From the NCBI GenBank assembly GCA_964440655.1, contig CAYTTA010000036.1, positions 1 through 27,116 on the forward strand: 27,116 nt of DNA, read 5' to 3'. The stretch comes from CAYTTA01 sp964440655. GTDB taxonomy: Bacteria; Bacteroidota; Rhodothermia; Balneolales; Balneolaceae. Both the position numbers and the translations under genes were made by a program. The notes under the pieces were generated by a model. It saw only the letters and a list, made by a program, of their open reading frames with translations, ran no database searches and was not told where the DNA came from. Shown piece by piece: positions 15,720-22,705 of the stretch. How positions within the stretch are numbered: position 1 is the first letter of the stretch; the number at the start of each line of letters is the position of its first letter.

Positions 15720-16598
15720 ATGAGAACTCTCGACTCAGACACCAACCTGCGAATAGCGGTTCAGAAGAGCGGCCGGCTTACGGAAAAGACCCTTCGTCTG
15801 CTGGAAGGAATCGGATTGCGATTTGACGACTACAAGCGGAGCATGCTGGTGCAGTGCCGGAACTTTGATGTGGAACTTCTGCTGATCCGTGATGATGATA
15901 TCCCCGAGTATGTGGCCGACGGTGTATGCGACCTCGGTTTTGTCGGGGGGAACGTACGGGCGGAGGATCAGGCCGACGTGGAGGTTCTTCGGGGGCTCGA
16001 CTACGGAGTCTGCCGGCTCTCCCTGGCCGCCCCGAAGAACGGCACCATCCGGAAAGCGGAGGATTTCGAGGGAAAACGTGTCGCCACCAGCTTCCCCAAT
16101 CTGACCCGGGAATTTTTTGAGAAACGGGGGATCAATGTGACCCTGATCACCCTCTCGGGGGCGGTGGAGATCGCCCCCCGCCTCGAAGTGGCCGACGCCA
16201 TCAGCGATCTGGTCTCCTCGGGCGATACCCTCCGGGCAAACGGGCTGGTGGAGCTGGAGACCATCTTCGAATCGGAAACGGAGCTTATACAGACGCGTAA
16301 ACCGCTTTCAGAGAACAAATCCAGGCTGATACAGAAGCTGCTGCTCCGGATGGAGGGGTATCAGCAGGCGGAGCGGAGCCGCTACATCATGATGAATGTG
16401 CCGGAGGAGAAGGTCCCCGAGATCCGCAGGATCATCCCCTCCCTGAAGAGCCCGACCGTAGTGCCGCTGGCCGATTCAGGCATGGTGGCCGTACATACCG
16501 TTGTCCCTCTCTCCACCTTCTGGCAGGTGATGGAGCAGCTCAAGGAGGCCGGGGCTTCCGGAATCGTGATGCTGCCGATTGAAAGCATGATCCTTTGA
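15720..16598 (+). CDS. hisG: ATP phosphoribosyltransferase, long form
   Basis: The 292-residue enzyme catalyses the first committed step of histidine synthesis, joining PRPP to ATP. It is the long, hexameric type. Residues 10-225 form the two catalytic lobes, with the PRPP-binding stretch around SGAVEIAPRLEVADAISDLVSSGDTLR (146-173). Residues about 225-292 are the C-terminal ACT-like regulatory domain (MMNVPEEKVPEIRRIIP, then GASGIVMLPIES). This domain binds histidine for feedback inhibition, so no HisZ partner is required. The ATG at 15720 gives the usual start. It is the first structural gene after the leader ORF, and the 73-base gap to hisD is the largest among the first four genes. Confidence 0.97.
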   Translation: MRTLDSDTNLRIAVQKSGRLTEKTLRLLEGIGLRFDDYKRSMLVQCRNFDVELLLIRDDDIPEYVADGVCDLGFVGGNVRAEDQADVEVLRGLDYGVCRLSLAAPKNGTIRKAEDFEGKRVATSFPNLTREFFEKRGINVTLITLSGAVEIAPRLEVADAISDLVSSGDTLRANGLVELETIFESETELIQTRKPLSENKSRLIQKLLLRMEGYQQAERSRYIMMNVPEEKVPEIRRIIPSLKSPTVVPLADSGMVAVHTVVPLSTFWQVMEQLKEAGASGIVMLPIESMIL

Positions 16599-16671
16599 TA
16601 AATCTGGTGCAAATATCTGATGCGGCGAGGGAATGCAGTGACAGAATGCGGCAAGGGATGGAGGTGAAGGC

Positions 16672-17976
16672 TTGAAAGGGGTGATGAAACAATACAGGCT
16701 GGATGAGCTCGGCGGGGAGCAGCTCCGTGAACTCTGCCAGAGACCGAAGATGGAGTTCGAAGAAGCACGCCGCCGGGTCGAACCCATCCTGGAGGAGGTC
16801 CGGAAGGAGGGGGATGAGGCGGTCCTGCGCTACACCAAAGCCTTTGACGGAGTGGAGCTCACCAAAGTCTGGTCCACACCGGAGGAGTGGAATCCCCGGC
16901 TCGACCGGGGGCAGAGGGAGGCGATCGACACCGCCATCCGGAATGTACGCCGGTTTCACGAGGCGCAGCATCGGGGGGACCTGACGGTGGAGACCATGCC
17001 GGGCATCGTCTGCATGAAAACCTACCGCCCTATTGAGAGAGTGGGTCTCTATGTACCGGGAGGCACCGCACCCCTCCCCTCGACCGCCATCATGCTGGGG
17101 GTGCCGGCAGCGGCAGCGGGATGCGGGAGGATCGTCCTTGCCACACCGCCCGACAGGGATGGCAACATCCCGGATGCGATTCTCTATGTAGCCCGCCGGA
17201 TCGGGGCGGCCGGTATTGTCAAGGCGGGTGGCGCCCAGGCAATCGCCGCCATGGCCTGGGGCACACAATCGGTGCCGGAGGTCGACAAGATTCTCGGGCC
17301 GGGCAACCAGTATGTCACGGCCGCCAAGATGATCCTGCAGAACAGCGATGCGATGGTGGCGATCGACCTTCCGGCCGGACCCTCCGAAGTGCTCGTGGTC
17401 GCGGGCGAAGGAGCCGATCCTGAATTTGTTGCCTCCGACCTTCTCTCCCAGGCCGAACATGGAGCCGACAGCCAGGTGGTGCTGGTCACCCTTCCGGGCT
17501 TCGATCTGGAGGCTGCCGAAGAGAGCCTGGCCACCCAGTTGGCAGCTCTCCCCCGATCGGAAATTGCAGCAGCCGCTCTGGAAAAGTCATTCATCCTCCA
17601 GGTCGGAACGGTGGATCAGGCACTGGACTTCTCCAATCTCTATGCACCGGAACACCTTATCCTCCACCTGGAGGGGGCCGGGTCGCTGGTGGACCGGATC
17701 CGTCATGCGGGATCGGTCTTTCTGGGAAGCTGGACCCCGGAAAGTCTGGGAGACTACGCATCGGGTACCAACCACACCCTGCCGACCTACGGTTACGCGC
17801 GGATGTACAGCGGGGTCTCTCTGGAGAGTTTCCAGAAAAGCATTACCATCCAGCAGGCGACCCCGGAAGGGCTGCAGGCCCTGGGACCCGTAGTGGAGAC
17901 CCTGGCGGAAATGGAGGGGCTCCAGGCACACGGAAACGCGGTGACGCTTCGACTGAACAGACTGAATCGGAAATGA
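16672..17976 (+). CDS. hisD: Histidinol dehydrogenase
   Basis: The 434-residue Zn-dependent enzyme oxidises histidinol to histidine in two NAD+ steps, the last of the pathway. Conserved stretches include VGLYVPGGTAPLPS, GPGNQYVTAAK and APEHL. By homology the zinc ligands are Q260, H263, D361 and H420, and the catalytic pair is E327-H328. The start is a TTG at 16672, preceded by GGAGGTGA seven bases upstream. Alternative in-frame starts are GTG 16681 and ATG 16684, which lie too far from that site and too close to the AAGGGG after the TTG. The gene end overlaps hisC (ATGA), indicating translational coupling. Confidence 0.97.
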   Translation: MKGVMKQYRLDELGGEQLRELCQRPKMEFEEARRRVEPILEEVRKEGDEAVLRYTKAFDGVELTKVWSTPEEWNPRLDRGQREAIDTAIRNVRRFHEAQHRGDLTVETMPGIVCMKTYRPIERVGLYVPGGTAPLPSTAIMLGVPAAAAGCGRIVLATPPDRDGNIPDAILYVARRIGAAGIVKAGGAQAIAAMAWGTQSVPEVDKILGPGNQYVTAAKMILQNSDAMVAIDLPAGPSEVLVVAGEGADPEFVASDLLSQAEHGADSQVVLVTLPGFDLEAAEESLATQLAALPRSEIAAAALEKSFILQVGTVDQALDFSNLYAPEHLILHLEGAGSLVDRIRHAGSVFLGSWTPESLGDYASGTNHTLPTYGYARMYSGVSLESFQKSITIQQATPEGLQALGPVVETLAEMEGLQAHGNAVTLRLNRLNRK

Positions 17977-19031
17977 GCGAATTGGATATTGACTCCCTGG
18001 TGCGCCCGAATATCCGGGAGCTGACCCCTTACCGCAGCGCACGGGATGATTTTGACAAGGGTATCCTGCTGGATGCCAATGAGAACTCCCTCGGGGCCCC
18101 TCTGCACCATGAGCTGGAGCTGAACCGCTATCCCACCCCCCTTCAGAATCCTCTAAGGGAGAAGATTGCCGGTTACCGTCAGGTCGACAGGGAGAACATC
18201 TTTGTGGGCAACGGAAGTGACGAGCCGATCGACCTGCTCATCCGGGTCTTTTGTGAGCCGGGGAGCGATTCCATCCTGATCACTCCCCCGACCTATGGAA
18301 TGTACAAGGTATCGGCCCGGATCAACAATGTCGGCATCCTGGAGGTCCCGCTCGACGAGAAGTTCCAGCCCGACACCTCTGCCATTCTGGAGACAGCGCG
18401 GCGGGAGAAGCCGAAAATCCTCTTTCTCTGTTCCCCCAACAACCCGACGGCGAACGACTTGCGCCAGACGGATCTGCTCAAGCTGATCGAGTTCTTTCCC
18501 GGCATTGTGGTGGTGGATGAGGCCTATATCGATTTCAGCGGGCGGGAGTCCCTGGCTCCGCTTGTACAGCAATATCCCAATCTGGTGGTACTGCAGACCT
18601 TCTCGAAAGCGTTCGGCCTGGCGGGGATCCGTCTCGGTGTGGCGGTCTCCACACCGGAGATCATCTCCTGGCTGCTGAAAGTCAAATCCCCCTACAACAT
18701 CAACAAACTGACCGCACGCGTGGCGCTGGAGGCGTTCACCCATATGGATCTGATCCGGCACAACATCCGGAAGATCCGCGAGGAGAGGGAACGGATCTCC
18801 CGGCAGCTGGAGCAGATGGCAGGAGTGGAGAAAGTCTTTCCTTCCCACGCCAATTTCATCCTCTTCCGCATCGGGAAAGCTGAAGAGATCTACCGGCAGC
18901 TGGCCGAACGGGGCATCATCGTACGCTACCGGGGCAATGAGCCGGGGTGTGAGGGGTGTCTTCGTGTCACGGTTGGCATGCCGGACGAAAACGATCGGTT
19001 CATCAAAACCCTTAAAGAACTTCTGACATGA
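17973..19031 (+). CDS. hisC: Histidinol-phosphate aminotransferase
   Basis: The 352-residue class I/II PLP enzyme transfers an amino group from glutamate to imidazole-acetol phosphate. LDANENSLG near the N-terminus and YIDFSGRES in the middle are typical of HisC. The PLP Schiff-base lysine is K212 in QTFSKAFGLAGIRLG. SPNNPTAN contributes to cofactor binding, and the C-terminal RVTVGMPDEN carries the substrate-phosphate Arg. The start overlaps the hisD stop and the stop overlaps the hisB start, both as ATGA. Length is normal for the family. Confidence 0.96.
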   Translation: MSELDIDSLVRPNIRELTPYRSARDDFDKGILLDANENSLGAPLHHELELNRYPTPLQNPLREKIAGYRQVDRENIFVGNGSDEPIDLLIRVFCEPGSDSILITPPTYGMYKVSARINNVGILEVPLDEKFQPDTSAILETARREKPKILFLCSPNNPTANDLRQTDLLKLIEFFPGIVVVDEAYIDFSGRESLAPLVQQYPNLVVLQTFSKAFGLAGIRLGVAVSTPEIISWLLKVKSPYNINKLTARVALEAFTHMDLIRHNIRKIREERERISRQLEQMAGVEKVFPSHANFILFRIGKAEEIYRQLAERGIIVRYRGNEPGCEGCLRVTVGMPDENDRFIKTLKELLT

Positions 19032-19921
19032 AAATCTGGGTATCCGCCGAAGCGCTCGCCGAAAGCTCGACGGAATATCTCCGGCAAGGTGCCCTGTACG
19101 GCCTGAGGCGGTTTCTCGACATGAACTACGAACTGGGCCGGGAAGATGGCTCCCTGACCGAACAGCAGGAAAACCTGATCCGTCATGAGGGGATCCCCTT
19201 CTCCGGTTTCCCGGAAGAAGAGGCCGACCTGCGGGTTCTGGCAGAAAACGGGAAATTGGTGGTCCGGACACCCCAGGAGCGGACCGCCGCCGCTGCCGGC
19301 AACTGGGCCGACCTGGTTCGGGAGTTTCTCTTCCCGCAGCGGAAGACCGAAGTCCGGCGGAAGACGGCCGAAACCGACATCACCCTCTCTCTTAATTTGG
19401 ACGGCACCGGAGTGAGCCGTATCGATACAGGTCTGAAGTTTTTTGACCACATGCTCGACCAGATCGCCAAACACGGACTGATGGACCTTGAGCTCACCTG
19501 CCGGGGAGATCTGGAGATCGACGAGCATCATACCATTGAGGATACGGCGATCGCCCTGGGCGAGGCGATCTACAAACTCTGCGGAGAGGACAAGACCGGA
19601 CTGCAGCGATACGGATTTAATCTTGTCATGGACGAGGCACAGGCAGAAGTTGCGCTGGATCTCTCCAACCGCCCCTATTTTGTCTGGAATGTCGATTTTG
19701 CGCGGGAGTATATCGGAGATTTCCCCTCCGACATGGCCGAGCATTTTTTCCACTCCCTGGCCATGAACATGCGGGCCACGCTCCATATCCGGGCCGAGGG
19801 GAAGAACGACCATCACAAGCTGGAATCGATCTTCAAAGGATTTTCCAAAGCTCTCCGGTTCTCGGTAACACGGACCGAACGCGCCCAGGGGATCCTCCCC
19901 AGCTCGAAAGGAAAACTGTAA
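19028..19921 (+). CDS. hisB: Imidazoleglycerol-phosphate dehydratase with degenerate N-terminal HAD-like domain
   Basis: The protein has 297 residues. Residues about 105-297 are a complete IGP dehydratase: KFFDHMLDQIAKHG (137-150), the metal ligands D-E-H-H-T-I-E-D (165-172) and GKNDHHKLES (258-267), ending in LPSSKGKL. This domain removes water from imidazole-glycerol phosphate. Residues 1-104 are unusual. They can be laid on the HisB-N (HAD phosphatase) domain of bifunctional HisB: GALYGLRRFLDMNYEL fits the helix after motif I, and NWADLVREFL fits the junction helix. The catalytic DxDxT is absent (MKIWVSAEAL stands in its place) and the domain is about 60 residues too short. It therefore probably lacks histidinol-phosphatase activity. 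The gene is coupled to hisC by a 4-base overlap. Dehydratase is certain; the origin of the N-terminus is inference. Confidence 0.93.
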   Translation: MKIWVSAEALAESSTEYLRQGALYGLRRFLDMNYELGREDGSLTEQQENLIRHEGIPFSGFPEEEADLRVLAENGKLVVRTPQERTAAAAGNWADLVREFLFPQRKTEVRRKTAETDITLSLNLDGTGVSRIDTGLKFFDHMLDQIAKHGLMDLELTCRGDLEIDEHHTIEDTAIALGEAIYKLCGEDKTGLQRYGFNLVMDEAQAEVALDLSNRPYFVWNVDFAREYIGDFPSDMAEHFFHSLAMNMRATLHIRAEGKNDHHKLESIFKGFSKALRFSVTRTERAQGILPSSKGKL

Positions 19922-19950
19922 CAGGCGGCATCCGGTGCCGTGAACAGTCC

Positions 19951-20559
19951 ATGATCGGAGTCATCAAATACCGCGCCGGCAATCTCACTTCGGTCTCCAA
20001 TGCACTGGAGCGGCTCGGAGCGGAATTTGATGTCACCGACCGGACGGAACGGCTCGACCGTTGTGATGCGATCATCTTCCCGGGTGTCGGCCACGCCGCC
20101 TCCGCGATGGAGGATCTGCGGGAACGTGGTCTGGACCGGTGGCTGCGCGAGACCCGGAAACCGGTTCTCGGGATCTGTCTGGGAATGCAGCTCTTCTATG
20201 AAACCAGCGAGGAGGGGGAGATCCCGATGCTTGGCATCGTACCGGGCCGTCTCCGGAAGTTTGACGACTCGGCCGGGAAGGTGCCCCACATGGGGTGGAA
20301 CCGGTTCACCCAGATCGACACCCATCCCCTTCTCGACGGAATCACCCGGGATCTCTACTTCTACTTCGTGCACGGGTACCATGCCCCGCCGGGGCCCCAT
20401 ACGGTTGCCGTTTGCAACTACATCAACGATTTTACCGCCGCCGTGGCCCGGGACAACTTCATGGGGGTCCAGTTCCACCCGGAAAAATCGGGACGCAGCG
20501 GAGCCCGGATCCTCCGAAATTTCCTGGAGATTGTCCGGCTCCATGCAGGACGGCACTGA
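19951..20559 (+). CDS. hisH: Imidazole glycerol phosphate synthase, glutamine amidotransferase subunit
   Basis: The 202-residue class I glutaminase releases ammonia from glutamine and channels it to HisF. The nucleophile is C76 in LGICLGMQLFYE. The partners H176 and E178 are in VQFHPEKSG. The start MIGVIKYRAGNLTSV corresponds to the usual family N-terminus. It follows hisB after 29 bases and precedes hisA after 32. HisH and HisF are on the same transcript but separated by hisA, the common arrangement. Confidence 0.96.
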   Translation: MIGVIKYRAGNLTSVSNALERLGAEFDVTDRTERLDRCDAIIFPGVGHAASAMEDLRERGLDRWLRETRKPVLGICLGMQLFYETSEEGEIPMLGIVPGRLRKFDDSAGKVPHMGWNRFTQIDTHPLLDGITRDLYFYFVHGYHAPPGPHTVAVCNYINDFTAAVARDNFMGVQFHPEKSGRSGARILRNFLEIVRLHAGRH

Positions 20560-20591
20560 ATGCCAATCATCATCCGAATGTATCAGACAAT

Positions 20592-21302
20592 ATGAAAATC
20601 ATCCCCGCCATCGATCTGCTTGACGGGCAGGTCGTCCGGCTTTTCAAAGGAGACTACGACCAGAAGAACATCTATGGAAACGATCCGGTCAGGCAGGCAG
20701 CCCTCTTTGCCGAGGCGGGGTTCGACCACCTCCATATTGTGGATCTGAACGGCGCCCGAAGCGGCCGTTTCGAGAACCTTTCCCACATCCGCGACATCAT
20801 CCGGACCCTGGGAATCTCGGTTCAGGCGGGTGGTGGAGTCCGCTCGCTTTCCGACCTGGAACAGCTTCTTGAGGCGGGAGTCTCCCGCGTTATCTGCTCC
20901 TCCATGGCGGTCCGAAACCCCGAAGAGTGGCAGACGGCACTGGAGCGTCATCCGGACCGCCTGATTCTGGGCATGGATCTTAAAGAGGGGAAAGTGGCCT
21001 ATGGAGGGTGGCTCGAGACCGCACCCGGAACCATCGAGCAGTTTCTGCAACCGATGATCGATCAGGGACTGCAGGAGGTGCTCTCGACCGATATCTCCCT
21101 GGACGGCACCCTGAGCGGCCCCAACATTGCACTCTACGAAGAGCTGATTGACCGGTTCCCCGAGGTTCGGTGGATCGCATCGGGCGGGGTTTCCGAAGCG
21201 GAGGATCTGGACCGGCTGAAGAAAACAGGCGTGAGTGCCGTTGTTGTCGGGAAAGCTTACTATGAGGGACGCATCACTCTGGAAGAACTGAAAAACCGCT
21301 GA
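20592..21302 (+). CDS. hisA: ProFAR isomerase (phosphoribosylformimino-AICAR-P isomerase)
   Basis: The 236-residue (beta/alpha)8-barrel enzyme opens the aminoaldose ring of ProFAR to give PRFAR. The catalytic acid/base pair is D8 (IIPAIDLLDGQVVRL) and D129 (LGMDLKEGKVAYGGW). Phosphate-binding loops are GGGVRS and ASGGVSE. The ATG at 20592 is chosen because it gives the family start MKIIPAIDL; the frame is open upstream but would run back through hisH. Spacing to hisF is two bases. Confidence 0.96.
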   Translation: MKIIPAIDLLDGQVVRLFKGDYDQKNIYGNDPVRQAALFAEAGFDHLHIVDLNGARSGRFENLSHIRDIIRTLGISVQAGGGVRSLSDLEQLLEAGVSRVICSSMAVRNPEEWQTALERHPDRLILGMDLKEGKVAYGGWLETAPGTIEQFLQPMIDQGLQEVLSTDISLDGTLSGPNIALYEELIDRFPEVRWIASGGVSEAEDLDRLKKTGVSAVVVGKAYYEGRITLEELKNR

Positions 21303-21304
21303 TC

Positions 21305-22066
21305 ATGCACACCAAACGCATCATACCCTGCCTGGACATCAAGGAGGGCCGGACGGTGAAAGGGGTCAATTTTACGGGTTTGCGGGATGCCGGTGATCCG
21401 GTGGAGCTGGCCCGGCGTTACTCCGAGGAGGGAGCGGATGAACTGGTCTTTCTGGACATCACAGCCACCCAGGAGAAGCGAAAGACACTGGTCGACCTGG
21501 TGAGCCGTATCGCCCGGGAGATCGACATCCCCTTCACCGTCGGAGGGGGGATCGGTTCGGTCGATGAGATCGCGGAGATCCTGAAGGCGGGAGCCGACAA
21601 GGTCTCGCTCAACAGCTCGATTGTGCGGAACCCCGACCTGATCGCGGAGGCCGCCGGCCGGTTCGGTTCCCAGGCGGTGGTCGCCGCGGTCGATGTGAAG
21701 CGGGAGGGGGAGAGCTGGAACGTCTTTGTAAAAGGCGGAACGGAGAACACGGGGCTTGACGCTCTCGAGTGGATCGAAGAGGTGGCCGGCCGGGGAGCTG
21801 GCGAGATCCTGCTCACCAGCATGGACCGGGACGGAACCAAGGAGGGTTTCGACCTGGAGCTGCTCCGGCGGGTGAACCGCCGTGTGAGTGTGCCGGTCAT
21901 CGCCAGCGGCGGTGCGGGCACGATCGGGCACTGCGTGGAGGCGATCACCGAAGGGGGAGCCGATGCGGTTCTGGCCGCCAGCATCTTCCATTTCGGGGAG
22001 ATCTCCATTCCGAAGCTCAAGCAGGAGATGGCACGCGCCGGGATTCCGGTGCGTCTCACTGTCTGA
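21305..22066 (+). CDS. hisF: Imidazole glycerol phosphate synthase, cyclase subunit
   Basis: The 253-residue barrel paralogous to HisA uses ammonia from HisH to turn PRFAR into IGP and AICAR. The catalytic residues are D11 (IIPCLDIKEGRTVKG) and D130 (VAAVDVKREG). Phosphate loops GGGIGSVDE and ASGGAGT are intact, and the end IPVRLTV is typical. It follows hisA by two bases. Downstream is a 123-base gap with two hairpins before hisE, so hisF may be the last gene of the tightly packed block. Confidence 0.97.
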   Translation: MHTKRIIPCLDIKEGRTVKGVNFTGLRDAGDPVELARRYSEEGADELVFLDITATQEKRKTLVDLVSRIAREIDIPFTVGGGIGSVDEIAEILKAGADKVSLNSSIVRNPDLIAEAAGRFGSQAVVAAVDVKREGESWNVFVKGGTENTGLDALEWIEEVAGRGAGEILLTSMDRDGTKEGFDLELLRRVNRRVSVPVIASGGAGTIGHCVEAITEGGADAVLAASIFHFGEISIPKLKQEMARAGIPVRLTV

Positions 22067-22090
22067 TCCTGCCCCTGAAACCGATCCTCC

Positions 22091-22106
22091 CCCGGACCGA
22101 TCCGGG
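22091..22106 (+). terminator. Hairpin between hisF and hisE
   Basis: A perfect 6-bp stem CCCGGA / TCCGGG with the tetraloop CCGA, 24 bases after the hisF stop. A second stem CGGGA / TCCCG follows at 22119-22135. There is no T-tract. It has the same core as the hairpins at 222-239 and 13511-13524, and may lower expression of hisE relative to hisF. Confidence 0.35.
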
Positions 22107-22189
22107 CTACCGGAGAATCGGGACTCCAGATCCCGCCCCCGATACCGATCCGACAGAAACCGGAAAACCAATTTCAACAGGACAACACC

Positions 22190-22495
22190 ATGGGTGAGAC
22201 TGAAAAAAACGATCTGCTCTTTCTATACGAACTCGAAGAGCTCCTCAGGAGCCGCAGGCGTGAGCTTCCCGAAGAGTCCTACACCACCTCTCTCTTCCGG
22301 AAGGGGACCGGAAAGATCGCCCAGAAAGTGGGGGAAGAGGCGGTGGAGGTGATCATCGCGGCGATGGAAAACAGTGAGGAGGAGACGATCTATGAGACCG
22401 CCGATCTGCTCTACCATCTTCTGGTGCTTCTGGCGGAGAAGGAGATCCCTCTGGACCGCATTATCCGGGAGCTGAAGCGTCGCCGCGGATCGTGA
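22190..22495 (+). CDS. hisE: Phosphoribosyl-ATP pyrophosphatase, stand-alone
   Basis: The 101-residue all-alpha MazG-like enzyme hydrolyses phosphoribosyl-ATP to phosphoribosyl-AMP and pyrophosphate, step two of the pathway. The signature SYTTSLFRKGTGKIAQKVGE is followed by EAVEVIIAA and ETADLLYHLLVLL, with the Glu/Asp residues that bind Mg2+. AGGA lies 8 bases before the ATG. In many bacteria this domain is the C-terminal half of HisIE; here it begins at its own ATG with no HisI domain in front. The upstream gap is too short and has no cyclohydrolase-like frame. Confidence 0.93.
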   Translation: MGETEKNDLLFLYELEELLRSRRRELPEESYTTSLFRKGTGKIAQKVGEEAVEVIIAAMENSEEETIYETADLLYHLLVLLAEKEIPLDRIIRELKRRRGS

Positions 22496-22540
22496 CCGGC
22501 CTGCAGCGGGTCGGGTGATACAACCGCTGCACCTCCTTGT

Positions 22541-22556
22541 GCCGGAACATTCCGGC
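22541..22556 (+). terminator. Terminator-like hairpin after hisE
   Basis: GCCGGA-ACAT-TCCGGC forms a perfect 6-bp stem (7 bp if the loop is only CA), 45 bases after the hisE stop. It is followed by CCCCTTGTTTTGG, which includes a short T-run. It is the best placed candidate for the end of the his transcript before the ABC transporter operon. Confidence 0.5.
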
Positions 22557-22705
22557 CCCCTTGTTTTGGCCTGCCGGACTTCTGCCTGAAGCCCCACAGC
22601 CCCCTGCATTTGCAGCGTTGCACCCCTTGCACTTGAAGCAAACTACGGGTTAATTCCATAGGTTCAGATCCGGATCGGAAACAGATTGGCAAACGTTTAA
22701 AAAAG

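Noticed and set aside
18153..19271. 372-codon minus-strand frame across hisC-hisB
   Set aside because: It spans the junction of two well-defined his genes and shows no domain of its own.
22067..22189. A hisI remnant in the hisF-hisE gap
   Set aside because: 123 bases cannot hold the domain, and no frame shows cyclohydrolase metal-binding cysteines; the gap shows hairpins only.
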